Made by a program: the position numbers and the translations under genes. From the NCBI RefSeq assembly GCF_009709675.1, contig NZ_WMLB01000001.1:56990-120989 (forward strand): a stretch of 64,000 nt of DNA, written 5' to 3'. Source of the DNA: Agromyces bracchium (GTDB lineage: Bacteria; Actinomycetota; Actinomycetes; Actinomycetales; Microbacteriaceae). The first letter of the stretch is position 1. Each line of letters starts with the position of its first letter. Shown piece by piece: positions 19,442 through 29,111 of the stretch. Below the pieces are notes generated by a model. It was given only the letters and a program-made list of their open reading frames with translations, searched no databases and was not told where the DNA came from.

Positions 19442-19981
19442 TCAGGCCGGCTGCGCCGCGAGCTCGGCGGCGACCTTCCTCGCCCAGGCGTCGATCGCGT
19501 CCCAGTCGCGGAAGTCGCCCGTGGGCAGCGCGTCGTTCTCGGGCATCCAGCTCACGATGCGATCGGGGCCGCGCAGGTGCTCGGTGTCGAGCGCACCGAA
19601 GAAGACCATGGTCCCGCGCGGGTGGATGAGCTCCTCGAACTCGGCGAACTCCTTCGGGGCCGCGCCGGCGAGCACGTCGTTGCCGTCCTTGTCGACGCGC
19701 TCGGTGCCGAGCGGGCCGCTGGAGAACAGCCACACCGGACGACCGGCGAGCAGCTCGTGGTTGCGGCGCACGAACTTGCGCGCCTCCTTCCGCCACTTGC
19801 CCAGGTAGACGGCGCTGCCGATGACGAACGCGTCGAACCCCTCGGGGAACTCGACGTCGTCGCAGTGCTCGATGTCGACCTCGTGGTCGGCGTCGCGCAG
19901 GCGATCGGCGACCCGGTCGGCGATCCCCCGCGTCGCGCCGTACTTGCTCGAGTACGCGACCAGCACGCGCATGATGCTCAC
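19442..19981 (-). CDS. Flavodoxin-domain protein (HemG-like)
   Basis: 179 aa. MRVLVAYSSKYGATRGIADRVADRLRDA is the FMN phosphate-binding loop of flavodoxins; FPEGFDAFVIGSAVYLGKWRKEARKFV and PVWLFSSGPLG match the isoalloxazine-side loops of the menaquinone-dependent protoporphyrinogen oxidase (HemG) type. In actinobacteria many such proteins are not the haem enzyme, so only flavin binding is firm. It lies between prfB and ftsE on the same strand but separated from prfB by a hairpin. Confidence 0.82.
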   Translation of the reverse strand: MSIMRVLVAYSSKYGATRGIADRVADRLRDADHEVDIEHCDDVEFPEGFDAFVIGSAVYLGKWRKEARKFVRRNHELLAGRPVWLFSSGPLGTERVDKDGNDVLAGAAPKEFAEFEELIHPRGTMVFFGALDTEHLRGPDRIVSWMPENDALPTGDFRDWDAIDAWARKVAAELAAQPA

Positions 19982-20054
19982 TCCCCCCGGCGGGACGCAC
20001 GTCGTCCCACACGGGTGAGGGTAGGCCGGGCGCTCGCGCGCGACCGGTGCCGAA

Positions 20055-20089
20055 GGTCCCGCGCGCCGCGTCAGAGGGCGCGCGGGGCC
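20055..20089 (-). terminator. Hairpin after prfB
   Basis: Arms 20055-20067 and 20077-20089 pair over 13 bp with a single G:U, around a 9-nt loop, 20 bp past the prfB stop. No T-run follows, as is usual in high-GC actinobacteria. Confidence 0.55.
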
Positions 20090-20108
20090 AGGGGGCAGCG
20101 TCAGCGGG

Positions 20109-21218
20109 TCAGTCGTCGTCCTTCTGCTTGCGCCAGCGGATGCCGGCCGCGATGAGGCCGTCGAGGTCGCCGTCGAACACGGTCGCCGGGTTGCCGACCT
20201 CGTAGCCGGTGCGGAGGTCTTTCACGAGCTGCTGGCCGTAGAGGAAGTAGGACCGCATCTGGTCGCCCCAGCTCGCGGTGATGGTGCCCGCGAGCTCCTT
20301 CTTCTTCGCCGCCTCCTCCTCGCGCTTCAGCAGCAGCAGGCGGGTCTGGAGGACGCGCATGGCCGCGGCGCGGTTCTGGATCTGCGACTTCTCGTTCTGC
20401 ATCGAGACGACGATGCCGGTCGGGATGTGCGTGAGGCGCACGGCCGAGTCGGTCGTGTTGACCGACTGCCCGCCGGGGCCCGACGAGCGGAACACGTCGA
20501 CGCGGATGTCGTTCTCGGGGATGTCGACCTCCTGGGCCTCCTCCATCACCGGGATGACCTCGACGGCGGCGAAGCTCGTCTGGCGCTTGTCGGCCGACCC
20601 GAACGGGCTGATACGCGCGAGCCGGTGCGTGCCCGCCTCGACGGAGAGGGTGCCGTACGCGTACGGCACGTCGATCTCGAAGGTCGCCGACTTGATGCCC
20701 GCACCCTCGGCGTAGGAGGTGTCCATGACCTTGACGGGGTACTTGTGCCGCTCGGCCCAGCGCAGGTACATGCGCATGAGCATCTCGGCGAAGTCGGTGG
20801 CGTCGTCGCCGCCGGCGCCCGAGCGGATGGTGACGACCGCGCCGCGCGGGTCGTACTCGCCGTCGAGGAGCGTCTGCACCTCGAGCTGGCCGACCGTCTC
20901 CTCGAGGGCGGCGAGTTCCTTGCGCGCCTCGACGGCGGACTCCTCGTCCTCCATCTCGTTCGCGAGCTCGACGAGCACCTCGAGGTCGTCGATGCGGCGC
21001 TCGACCTCGGTCACGCGCTTGAGCTCGGACTGGCGGTGGCTGAGCGCGCTCGTGACCTTCTGCGCGTTGGCGGGGTCGTCCCAGAGTGAGGGCGCGCCGG
21101 CCTCCTCGGAGAGCCGCGCGATGTCGGCCCGGAGGGCGTCGACGTCGACGACGGCGCGGATGTCGCTGAAGGTGGTTCGCAGGGCGGAGATCTCCTGCGT
21201 GAGGTCAAGATCCAACAT
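20109..21218 (-). CDS. prfB: Peptide chain release factor 2
   Basis: 369 aa. The stop-codon reading motif SPF (204-206) and the peptidyl-hydrolysis GGQ (249-251, in [10 protein letters not shown]) identify RF2, which recognises UAA and UGA. The gene is read without the programmed +1 frameshift known from E. coli: the frame is continuous from [14 protein letters not shown]. It is the first gene of the prfB-ftsE-ftsX-smpB neighbourhood, with a flavodoxin gene inserted between prfB and ftsE. Confidence 0.96.
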   Translation of the reverse strand: MLDLDLTQEISALRTTFSDIRAVVDVDALRADIARLSEEAGAPSLWDDPANAQKVTSALSHRQSELKRVTEVERRIDDLEVLVELANEMEDEESAVEARKELAALEETVGQLEVQTLLDGEYDPRGAVVTIRSGAGGDDATDFAEMLMRMYLRWAERHKYPVKVMDTSYAEGAGIKSATFEIDVPYAYGTLSVEAGTHRLARISPFGSADKRQTSFAAVEVIPVMEEAQEVDIPENDIRVDVFRSSGPGGQSVNTTDSAVRLTHIPTGIVVSMQNEKSQIQNRAAAMRVLQTRLLLLKREEEAAKKKELAGTITASWGDQMRSYFLYGQQLVKDLRTGYEVGNPATVFDGDLDGLIAAGIRWRKQKDDD

Positions 21219-21345
21219 GGCCCGTCCAGCCTAGTGGCCCGGCCCGTGAGCGGCCTGCGCGAGCCCCGATCGCGGGCCGAGGTCCTTCCCGCTGGCAGGT
21301 GCCTGAGGCAGACTCGACCCGTTCGACGGCGAGGGCGAGGGCGAG

Positions 21346-22290
21346 GTGCGGTCGATGGATGTCACGGAGTGGCTGCTCGACGCCGACCCGTCGATCCGAT
21401 GGCAGGTCATGCGCGACGTGACCGGAGCCTCGGCCGACGCGATCGCCGCCGAGCGCTCACGGGTCGCCCGGGAGGGCTGGGGCGCGAGGCTCCTCTCGCT
21501 CCAGGGCGACGACGGCCGGTGGGGCGGCGGCACGTACTCGCCGAAATGGGTGTCCACGACCTACACGCTGCTGCTGCTCCGGCTGCTCGGGCTCGATCCC
21601 GAGTCCTCCGAGGCCGGCCGTGCCATCGAGCGCGTCCGCGAGGGCGTGACCTGGGAGGGCCGGGGAGGGAAGCCGTTCTTCGGCGGTGAGCGGGAGACCT
21701 GCGTCAACAGCATGGTGCTCGTCCTCGGCGCGTACTTCCGCCAGCCGGGGCCGCTGCTCGACGCACTCCTCGAGCGACTGCTCGGCGAGCAGCTCGAGGA
21801 CGGCGGATGGAACTGCCAGGCGCCGCGACGCTCGCACCGGGCGTCGTTCAACACGACCATCCTCGCGCTCGAGGCCATGCTCGAGGTCGAGCGATCGATC
21901 GGGCCCGACCCGGCGATCGCCGCCGCGAGGGCGCGCGGCGAGGCGTACCTCCTCGAGCGCCGGCTCTTCCGGTCGCGCTCGACGGGCGAGGTGATCCGCC
22001 CATCGTGGACCCGATTCTCCTTCCCGCCGCAGTGGCACTACGACGTGCTGCGCGCGCTCGAGTACTTCCGGGCGGCCGGCGCGGAGCCCGACGAGCGCTG
22101 CGACGAGGCGATCGGGCTCGTGCACGGGCGACGACGCGCCGACGGTCGATGGCCGCTCCAGCACACCCATCCGGGGTTGCGCCACTTCGAGATGGAGGAC
22201 GGCGACGGGAAGCCGAGCCGCTGGAACACCCTTCGGGCCCTCCGGGTGCTCGCCTGGCACGAGGGCGGCTCGGGCATAGCATCGAGGTGA
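21346..22290 (+). CDS. Prenyltransferase/squalene-cyclase-like (alpha/alpha toroid) protein
   Basis: 314 aa from GTG 21346, or 311 aa from ATG 21355 (MDVTEWLL), which is equally plausible. Repeated helix-pair units with QW-like turns are visible: LQGDDGRWGGG, EQLEDGGWNCQAP, RRRADGRWPLQ. Together with WVSTTYTLLLLRLLGL and SFNTTILALEAML this gives the toroid fold of terpene cyclases and protein prenyltransferase beta subunits. The cyclase DxDD acid motif is not seen, so catalysis is doubtful. It is coupled to the MFS gene by a one-base stop/start overlap. Confidence 0.7.
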   Translation: MRSMDVTEWLLDADPSIRWQVMRDVTGASADAIAAERSRVAREGWGARLLSLQGDDGRWGGGTYSPKWVSTTYTLLLLRLLGLDPESSEAGRAIERVREGVTWEGRGGKPFFGGERETCVNSMVLVLGAYFRQPGPLLDALLERLLGEQLEDGGWNCQAPRRSHRASFNTTILALEAMLEVERSIGPDPAIAAARARGEAYLLERRLFRSRSTGEVIRPSWTRFSFPPQWHYDVLRALEYFRAAGAEPDERCDEAIGLVHGRRRADGRWPLQHTHPGLRHFEMEDGDGKPSRWNTLRALRVLAWHEGGSGIASR

Positions 22291-23615
22291 TGACCGACAC
22301 GGCCCACTCCTTCTCGTGGCGATCGATCGTCCTCCCGGCGTACCTGCCGACGTTGCTGTTCTCCCTCGGCGAGGGCGCGCTGGTTCCGGTCATCCCGGTC
22401 GTCGCGGTCGACCGCGGCGCCTCGCTCGCACTCGCAGGGCTCATCGCGGCGATGCTCATGGTCGGCGGGCTCGTCGGCGACCTCCCGGCCGGATGGCTCG
22501 TGGCCCGGATCGGCGAACGCGCCGCGATGATCGGGGCGTCGGCACTCGCCGCCGGGGGCACGCTCCTCGCGCTGCTCGTGCCGACCACGTGGGCGCTCGC
22601 AGTCGGCGTCTTCCTCCTCGGCCTCGCGACGGCCGTGTTCGGCCTCGCCCGGCACGCGTTCCTGACGAGCTACGTGCCCGCGCACGTGCGCGCCCGCGCG
22701 CTGTCGACGCTCGCCGGGGTGTTCCGCGGCGGCTGGGCGATCGGCCCGTTCACGGCGGCCGCGATCATCGCGTGGACGGGCTCGGCGACGGCCGTGTTCT
22801 GGGTCCTCGTCGCGTCGTGCGCGGCGGTCGTCGCGGTGCTCCTCGTCCTCCCCGATCCCGAGCGCGTCTTCGGCGCCGCGGTGCGGGTGCGGGCGGCGTC
22901 CGCCGGGAACGGCAGCGACGTCGCGAGCGTCGAGCAGGGCCGAGCGGATGCCGCGGGTGGCATCCGTCACGCCGTCGTCACGTATCGCGGGGTGCTCGGC
23001 CGGATCGGCACCGGAGTCGGACTGCTCGCCGCGCTCCGCGCGAGTCGCACCGTGATCGTGCCGCTGTGGGCGGTCTCGCTCGGCATGCGGCCGGACGCCG
23101 CTGCGCTCGTCATCGGCATCGCGGCGACGGTCGACTTCGCCCTGTTCTACGTCAGCGGCCACGTCATGGATCGGCACGGCCGGCTCTGGAGCGCGATCCC
23201 GGGGCTCGTGGGGCTCGCGGCCGGACACCTCGTGCTGTCGGTCACGCACGACGTCCCCGGCGCGGTCGCGTGGTTCACGGCGGCCACGATGCTGCTCGGC
23301 ATCGCGAACGGACTCTCGTCGGGCGTGATCCTGACGCTCGGCGCCGACCTGGCGCCCGCGTCGAACCCGGCGCCGTTCCTCGGCGCGTTCCGCACGATCG
23401 CCGACGCCGGCGGCGCCGCGGCGCCGCTCGCGATCTCGGCGATCACCTCGGCGCTCTCGCTCATGGCCGCCGCCGCGGCGATGGGCGTGCTCGGGCTCGT
23501 GGGGGCGGGCATGCTGTGGCGGTGGATCCCGCGGTACGTGCCGCGCACGCCGCGGCATCCGTCGCCCGAACCACCCGAGCCCGACGAGGCCTGGACGCCC
23601 GCCGTCGACACCTGA
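22290..23615 (+). CDS. MFS transporter
   Basis: 441 aa with about twelve membrane segments. The start is the ATG sharing its A with the preceding stop (a GTG one codon earlier is an alternative). The loop-2 signature of major-facilitator exporters is GWLVARIGERAAMIG, and the opposite-half match is GHVMDRHGRLWSAIPG. The substrate cannot be told. Sharing an operon with the toroid protein may or may not be functional. The end carries a soluble tail rich in Pro and Glu. Confidence 0.85.
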   Translation: MTDTAHSFSWRSIVLPAYLPTLLFSLGEGALVPVIPVVAVDRGASLALAGLIAAMLMVGGLVGDLPAGWLVARIGERAAMIGASALAAGGTLLALLVPTTWALAVGVFLLGLATAVFGLARHAFLTSYVPAHVRARALSTLAGVFRGGWAIGPFTAAAIIAWTGSATAVFWVLVASCAAVVAVLLVLPDPERVFGAAVRVRAASAGNGSDVASVEQGRADAAGGIRHAVVTYRGVLGRIGTGVGLLAALRASRTVIVPLWAVSLGMRPDAAALVIGIAATVDFALFYVSGHVMDRHGRLWSAIPGLVGLAAGHLVLSVTHDVPGAVAWFTAATMLLGIANGLSSGVILTLGADLAPASNPAPFLGAFRTIADAGGAAAPLAISAITSALSLMAAAAAMGVLGLVGAGMLWRWIPRYVPRTPRHPSPEPPEPDEAWTPAVDT

Positions 23616-23723
23616 ACCGCGGCCGGGTGGCACCGCGCGGGCCGGACGGCCCGGGGGCGCTCGCGCGACCGGAGTAGCGTCGGCACCGGGCGGTGGGCTC
23701 GCCATCGCCGGAGCGGAGGCAGG

Positions 23724-24917
23724 GTGCGGGCCGTGGTCATCGGGGCCGGGATGGCGGGTCTCACGAGCGCGCGGCAGCTCGCGCTCGCCGGCTGGGAGGT
23801 CGACGTGCTCGAGCGGGCCGACGGCCCGCGTGCGGACGGCTACATGATGGACTTCTTCGGGCTCGGATTCGACGCAGCCGAGCGGATGGGGATCCTGCCC
23901 AGGTTGCGGGAGGTGGCCTACCGGATCGGCGAGGTCGAGTACGTCGACGCGCGGACGGGGAAGCGGACGGCGAGCATCGACTACGACCGGTTCGCCGAGG
24001 CCGTCGACGGGCGTCTGCTCAGCCTCATGCGCCCCGACCTCGAGCTCGTGCTGCTCGACGCGCTCGCCGACGCACCCGACGGCTCGGTCCGCGTGCACTA
24101 CGGCGCGCCGTACGACGCCTCCGCGGCGGCGGACTCCGGCAGTGAGCTCGGCGGGCGCCTCGCGGACGCCGACCTCGTGGTCGGCGCCGACGGCATCCAC
24201 TCCAGCGTGCGCGAGGCGCTGTTCGGCGACGAGACGCAGTTCGTCCAGCCGCTCGGGCTCCGCGCGGCGGCGTACGTCATCGACGGTGCGCCCGACCTGC
24301 ACGCCGAGTTCGACGGGCGGTTCGTGCTCACCGACACGGTCGACCGGCAGGCCGGCATCTACGGGCTGCGCGACGGGCGGGTCGCGGCATTCCTCGCGTA
24401 CCGCGAGGACGCGAACGACGGCCTCGACCCGCACGAGGACGCGCCGACCCGGCTGCGCCGCGTGTTCGGCGGGCTGTGGCATCCGATCGACCGACTGCTC
24501 GAGCGCTGCCCGCCGCACCCGTACGACGACGTGGTCGCGCAGGTCGTGCTGCCGCGGTGGCATCGCGGCTCGACCGTGCTCGCGGGTGACGGATGCCAGG
24601 CCGTCTCGCTCCTCGCGGGGCAGGGCGCGTCGATGGCGATCGCGGGCGCCGAGCTGCTCACCGAACTCGTCGGCCCGTGCCGCGACGCCGACGCGATCGA
24701 GGCGGCGCTCGGCGAGGTCGAGCGACGGTGGCGTCCGGTCGTCGAGGAGAAGCAGGCGGCCGGGCGTCGTGCGGCGAACACGTTCCTGCCGCCCGACCGG
24801 TTCCGGCTGCTGCTGCGGCGGTGGGTGCTGCGCGCCTCGTCGCTGCCGGTCGTCGACGCGCTCGTCATGCGCTCGATCGCGGGCGGCACCGGGCTGAAGG
24901 GCGGGACCGGGATATGA
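23724..24917 (+). CDS. FAD-dependent monooxygenase (PheA/TfdB-type fold)
   Basis: 397 aa. The N-terminal VVIGAGMAGLTSARQLALAG is the FAD Rossmann motif with ELVLLDALAD and DLVVGADGIHSSVRE (the DG motif that binds FAD and NAD(P)H), followed by TVLAGDGCQAVSLLAGQGASMAIAGAELL (ribose-binding GD motif). This order defines class A flavoprotein hydroxylases, but the substrate, such as a polyketide, aromatic or tetracycline-like compound, is unknown. It is coupled to the HAD phosphatase gene by ATGA. Confidence 0.85.
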   Translation: MRAVVIGAGMAGLTSARQLALAGWEVDVLERADGPRADGYMMDFFGLGFDAAERMGILPRLREVAYRIGEVEYVDARTGKRTASIDYDRFAEAVDGRLLSLMRPDLELVLLDALADAPDGSVRVHYGAPYDASAAADSGSELGGRLADADLVVGADGIHSSVREALFGDETQFVQPLGLRAAAYVIDGAPDLHAEFDGRFVLTDTVDRQAGIYGLRDGRVAAFLAYREDANDGLDPHEDAPTRLRRVFGGLWHPIDRLLERCPPHPYDDVVAQVVLPRWHRGSTVLAGDGCQAVSLLAGQGASMAIAGAELLTELVGPCRDADAIEAALGEVERRWRPVVEEKQAAGRRAANTFLPPDRFRLLLRRWVLRASSLPVVDALVMRSIAGGTGLKGGTGI

Positions 24918-25732
24918 GCGTCCACGGCGTGCTGCTCGACCTCGACGGCGTGTTCTACGTCGGCGACGAGCCCGTGCCGGGCGGCGCCGAGACGGTCGCG
25001 TGGCTCGTAGAGCGCGGCATCCCCCACCGGTTCGTGACGAACACGACCTCGCGCCCACGGCGCGACATCGTCGCGAAGCTCGGACGCATGGGCATCGAGG
25101 TCGGCCTCGGCGAGGTGCTCACGCCGGTCGTCGCGGCCGCGGCCTGGCTCGAGGCGGAGGGATGCCGCCATCCGGCGCTCTTCGTGCCCGAGGCGACCGC
25201 TGCGGAGTTCGCGGAGCTCGGCGTGGGCACGGCCGACCCCTCAGAGTCGGCGGATGCCGTCGTGGTCGGCGACCTCGGCAGCGGATGGGACTTCGCGACG
25301 ATGAACCGGGCGTTCCGACTGCTCGCGGCGGACCCCGGCATCCCGCTCGTGGCCCTGGGTCTCACGCGCTACTGGCGCGCCGAGGACGGACTCCGGCTCG
25401 ACGTCGGCGCGTTCGTGCGCGGCCTCGAGTACGCATCCGGACGCGAGGCCGTGGTGCTCGGCAAGCCGGACACCGCGTTCTACCGCGCCGCGGTCGACTC
25501 GCTCGCCGAGACGCCCGACGAGGCCGTGATGGTCGGCGACGACCTCAGGTCCGACGTCGAGGGTGCGCAGCGCGCGGGACTGACCGGCGTGCTCGTGCGG
25601 ACCGGGAAGTTCGACCCGGCCGACCTCGAGGGCGCGATCGAACCCGACGCCGTGCTCGATTCCGTCGCCGAGCTGCCCGAATGGTGGCGGAATCGATCGC
25701 TCGACGACGGAATCGACGAATCCTCCGCCTGA
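24914..25732 (+). CDS. HAD-IIA family hydrolase (LHPP/NagD-like)
   Basis: 272 aa. HAD motif I GVLLDLDGVFYVGD (nucleophile Asp about 11), motif II FVTNTTSRP, C2-type cap, motif III lysine in VVLGKPD and motif IV EAVMVGDDLRSDVEGA. This order with a class-IIA cap is the LHPP/NagD-like group of phosphatases acting on small phosphorylated molecules. The start overlaps the monooxygenase stop. The substrate is not determinable from sequence. Confidence 0.87.
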   Translation: MSVHGVLLDLDGVFYVGDEPVPGGAETVAWLVERGIPHRFVTNTTSRPRRDIVAKLGRMGIEVGLGEVLTPVVAAAAWLEAEGCRHPALFVPEATAAEFAELGVGTADPSESADAVVVGDLGSGWDFATMNRAFRLLAADPGIPLVALGLTRYWRAEDGLRLDVGAFVRGLEYASGREAVVLGKPDTAFYRAAVDSLAETPDEAVMVGDDLRSDVEGAQRAGLTGVLVRTGKFDPADLEGAIEPDAVLDSVAELPEWWRNRSLDDGIDESSA

Positions 25733-25832
25733 ACCTTGACACCGCGAGACGCCCGCGGCCAAGGTGGCCCCTAGGGTCCGCAGGCGCCAGAAGCGTGGCG
25801 AGCTTGGTACGCACAACGTCGTCGTCACCAAT

Positions 25833-25862
25833 CCCCTCTGGCCGGAAGCCGGACCGGAGGGG
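25833..25862 (+). promoter_or_regulatory. Hairpin that pairs with the ribosome-binding site of the carboxypeptidase gene
   Basis: CCCCTCTGG (25833-25841) and CCGGAGGGG (25854-25862) pair over 9 bp (one G:U), extended by CCGG/CCGG around an AAG loop with one bulged A. The right arm contains the Shine-Dalgarno GGAGGGG five bases before the ATG at 25868, so the stem would mask it. Confidence 0.5.
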
Positions 25863-25867
25863 TCGTC

Positions 25868-28800
25868 ATGACTGGAAACCGTTCCACCCGAACCCGGATC
25901 GCCCTCGGAACCGCCGCTGCGGCGCTCGCCGCGGCGATGCTGAGTCCCATCGGCGCGAACGCCGCGGAGGACGACGTCGGCTCGCTCGACATGTACACCG
26001 CGGAGGTCAGCGCGGAGGAGGCGGCCGACATGGCGGCCTCCGGCCTCGACATCGCCGCGAGCAAGGCGTCCGGGAAGGGCGTCGAGATGCAGCTCATCCT
26101 CTCCGAGGACGAGGCGAAGGGGCTCTCCGAGCGCGGCATCGACGTGAAGCTGACGAAGGGCAAGAACGGCAAGTCCGCGAAGCAGATGGCGGAGGAGCAG
26201 GCCGCGTCCGGCTACGACGTGTGGCGCTCGTACGACGAGCCCGGCGGCATCCGCGACGAGCTGTACCGGCTCGCGAAGGACAACCCGCAGCTCGTCAAGC
26301 TCGTCAAGCTCGGCGAGACCTACCAGGGCCGCGAGATCATCGCGCTGAAGCTCACGCAGGGCGCGAAGGGCCAGAAGGACGGCTCCCGACCCGCGGTGCT
26401 CTACAGCTCGACGCAGCACGCGCGCGAGTGGATCTCGACCGAGACCAACCGGCGACTGCTGAACTGGTACATCGACGAGTGGAAGTCCGACGACAAGGAG
26501 GTCAAGAACCTCCTGAAGACGACCGAGCTCTGGTTCCTCGTCGTGGCGAACCCCGACGGCTACCAGTACACGTTCGACGCCGAGCGGCTGTGGCGGAAGA
26601 ACCTCCGCGACAACGACGGCAACGGCCAGGTCAACCGCGGCGACGGCGTCGACCCGAACCGCAACTACGAGGAGCACTTCGGGTACGACGAGGAGGGCTC
26701 GTCGTCGCAGACCGCGAGCGAGACCTACCGCGGGCCGTCACCGGCCTCCGAGCCCGAGACGCAGGCGATGATGTCGCTCTTCGACCGCGCGAAGCCGGAG
26801 TTCCAGGTGAACTGGCACTCCTTCGGCGAGTGGCTGCTGTACCCGGAGGGGTGGCAGATCGGCACGCCGAGCGCCGACGATCCGATCTACTACGCGCTGT
26901 CGGGCAACCTCGACAACCCGTCGATCGACGGCTTCGAGCCGGGCCTGTCCTCCGACGTCCTCTACGTGACGAACGGCGAGACGACCGACTTCGCGCACTC
27001 CGCGCACGGCACGCTCGCGTGGACGCCCGAGCTGAGCGACGGCGGCAGCGGGGGCGGCTTCGTCTTCCCCGATGACGAGGCGCTCGTGCAGGCGGAGTTC
27101 GAGCGGATCTTGCCGTTCTCGACGGATGTCGCGAAGTCGGCGGCCGACCCGGCGAACCCGGTGTCGCACCTCGGCATCGAGACCGAGCCGTTCTACCTCG
27201 AGAGCGACGACGACTACAAGGTCGGGCTGCCGCAGTCGAACTTCACCTTCGACTACTCGTACGGCGACCCGCAGGAGGTGCGCGTCCTCGCGAAGCGCAG
27301 CCTCGGCGACGTCACGGTGAAGTACTCGATCAACGGCGGTGCGGCGCAGAGCGCGCCGACCGAGGAGTGGGCGGGAGGCGACCGCTACGGCGGTGGCACC
27401 GACGTCCACTACCGGGTCATGAGCGGCATGGTGACCGGCACCGATCCCGGCGATTCCGTCGAGGTCTGGTTCGAGGGCGGCGGTGAGACGAGCGACTCGT
27501 TCACCTACGACGCCGTCTCGGAGTCGGGTGCCGAGGTGCTGGTGCTCGCGGCGGAGGACTACACCGGGGCGTCGCCGGGCATCGGCGGAACCGAGCCCGC
27601 GTACCTCGAGTACTACACCGACGCGCTCGAGGCGAACGGCACGAGCTACGACGTCTACGACGTCGACGCCCGCGGCCGCGTCGCGGCCGACGCGCTCGGC
27701 GTGCTCTCGCACTACGACGCCGTCGTCTGGTACACGGGCGACGACATCGTGACGCGGGATGCCGGCCGGACCGGGGGCAACGGCTCGCGCCTGGCCATGG
27801 ACGAGCTGCTGAACGTGCGCGACTTCATGAACGAGGGCGGCCAGGTGCTCTACACGGGCGACTGGGCAGGGAGCCAGTACACGCCGAACGTCGGCACGCA
27901 GCTCTACGACCCGACGTCGGCGAACGGGCAGTGCGTGGTCGGCGGGGCCCAGGTGATCGACCGATGCAAGCCGTTGGGTGGTTCCGGCGACGGGACGAAC
28001 GACGTGCTGCAGTACTGGCTCGGCGCGTACGTGGCAGTCGACTCGGCCGGGCTCGACGAGCAGGGTGACGTGCTCGACGCGCTCGGCGTGGACGTGCCGC
28101 TCGAGGGCCTCAGCTGGGGCTTCAACGGCGCCGACAGCGCGCAGAACCAGTTCCACACGAACTCGTTCATCACGACGAGCGGCGTGCTGCCCACGACGGA
28201 CTACCCGCAGTTCGACAGCTGGGTCTCGGCCCGCTGGGATCGCGCGGGCGGACCGTTCGAGCCGCACACGGGTGACTACTACCTGTACTCGCAGCTCGGC
28301 GACGTCTCGTACAAGCAGGTCATGCGCACGATCGATGTGCCGGATGAGGGCGCCACGCTGTCGTTCTGGACGTCGTACGACACCGAGGCCCACTGGGACT
28401 TCACGTTCGTCGAGGCGCACACCCCGGGTCAGGATGACTGGACGACGCTGCCCGACCTCAACGGGCACACGGAGCAGGACACCGGCGACAGCTGCCTCTC
28501 CGGCTGGAACGAGCTGCACCCGCAGGTCGACTACTACCAGACGCTGAACGGCGACGGCACCTGCAGCCCGACCGGGTCCGACGGCGGCGCGTGGAACGCC
28601 GCATCCGGCAACTCCGGCGGATGGCAGGAGTGGGAGGTCGACCTCGGCGCCTACGCGGGCGGCCAGGTCGAGATCTCGCTCTCGTACGCCAGCGACTGGG
28701 CGACGCAGGGCCTCGGCGTGTTCTTCGACGACATCGAGGTCTCGACGGGCGAGGGCACGACCTCGTTCGAGGCGGATCTCGGCGGCTGGGAGATCACGGG

Positions 28801-28984
28801 TCCGCCCGAGGGCAGCGCACCCAACCCGAACAACTTCATCCGCACCACGGCGGGCGGGTTCCCGGAGGCCGCGGTCGTGGCCACGCCGGGCTCGCTCTAC
28901 GCGGGCTTCGGGTTCGAGGGCATGACGGATGCCGCGACCCGGGCCGAGTGGATGGATGCCGCGTTGAGCCACCTGCTGGACTGA
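25868..28984 (+). CDS. Secreted M14 zinc carboxypeptidase with C-terminal binding domains
   Basis: 1038 aa. Signal peptide to about residue 32 (ending GANAAED), a propeptide-like region to ~115, then the M14 catalytic domain: zinc ligands His184 and Glu187 in STQHAREWIS, His317 in VNWHSFGEW, substrate Arg in DPNRNYEEHF and general base Glu388 in WTPELSDGG. Beyond ~450 come a beta-rich region, a DUF-like stretch VLVLAAEDYTG and a C-terminal module with SFWTSYDTEAHWDFTFVEAH, resembling the MAM/immune-inhibitor-A-type domain. It presumably trims C-terminal residues from extracellular peptides for nutrition. Ends at a strong hairpin. Confidence 0.9.
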   Translation: MTGNRSTRTRIALGTAAAALAAAMLSPIGANAAEDDVGSLDMYTAEVSAEEAADMAASGLDIAASKASGKGVEMQLILSEDEAKGLSERGIDVKLTKGKNGKSAKQMAEEQAASGYDVWRSYDEPGGIRDELYRLAKDNPQLVKLVKLGETYQGREIIALKLTQGAKGQKDGSRPAVLYSSTQHAREWISTETNRRLLNWYIDEWKSDDKEVKNLLKTTELWFLVVANPDGYQYTFDAERLWRKNLRDNDGNGQVNRGDGVDPNRNYEEHFGYDEEGSSSQTASETYRGPSPASEPETQAMMSLFDRAKPEFQVNWHSFGEWLLYPEGWQIGTPSADDPIYYALSGNLDNPSIDGFEPGLSSDVLYVTNGETTDFAHSAHGTLAWTPELSDGGSGGGFVFPDDEALVQAEFERILPFSTDVAKSAADPANPVSHLGIETEPFYLESDDDYKVGLPQSNFTFDYSYGDPQEVRVLAKRSLGDVTVKYSINGGAAQSAPTEEWAGGDRYGGGTDVHYRVMSGMVTGTDPGDSVEVWFEGGGETSDSFTYDAVSESGAEVLVLAAEDYTGASPGIGGTEPAYLEYYTDALEANGTSYDVYDVDARGRVAADALGVLSHYDAVVWYTGDDIVTRDAGRTGGNGSRLAMDELLNVRDFMNEGGQVLYTGDWAGSQYTPNVGTQLYDPTSANGQCVVGGAQVIDRCKPLGGSGDGTNDVLQYWLGAYVAVDSAGLDEQGDVLDALGVDVPLEGLSWGFNGADSAQNQFHTNSFITTSGVLPTTDYPQFDSWVSARWDRAGGPFEPHTGDYYLYSQLGDVSYKQVMRTIDVPDEGATLSFWTSYDTEAHWDFTFVEAHTPGQDDWTTLPDLNGHTEQDTGDSCLSGWNELHPQVDYYQTLNGDGTCSPTGSDGGAWNAASGNSGGWQEWEVDLGAYAGGQVEISLSYASDWATQGLGVFFDDIEVSTGEGTTSFEADLGGWEITGPPEGSAPNPNNFIRTTAGGFPEAAVVATPGSLYAGFGFEGMTDAATRAEWMDAALSHLLD

Positions 28985-29015
28985 CACGCATACCCGTTCG
29001 GGACACCGAGACGGG

Positions 29016-29045
29016 GCGGCCGGCGACCTTCGGGTCGCCGGCCGC
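29016..29045 (+). terminator. Hairpin terminator after the carboxypeptidase gene
   Basis: Perfect 13-bp stem (29016-29028 with 29033-29045) closed by TTCG between C and G, the extra-stable UUCG tetraloop, 32 bp after the stop codon. Confidence 0.8.
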
Positions 29046-29111
29046 TCCGGCGTTTCCACAGGTCGCGGATGCAGCCCCCATTGCGCCCGCCCGGCCTCTA
29101 TCGTGGCGCGC

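Noticed and set aside
20109..21218. Programmed +1 frameshift in prfB
   Set aside because: The frame is continuous from the start codon through SPF and GGQ, and no in-frame stop with a shift site occurs.
22038..25058. A 1006-residue open frame on the minus strand
   Set aside because: It is Arg/Pro/Gly-rich shadow sequence of the plus-strand toroid, MFS and monooxygenase genes, which have clear motifs; the same applies to the long minus frames at 1892-4165 and 9759-12110 and the 1371-aa plus frame at 9794-13909.
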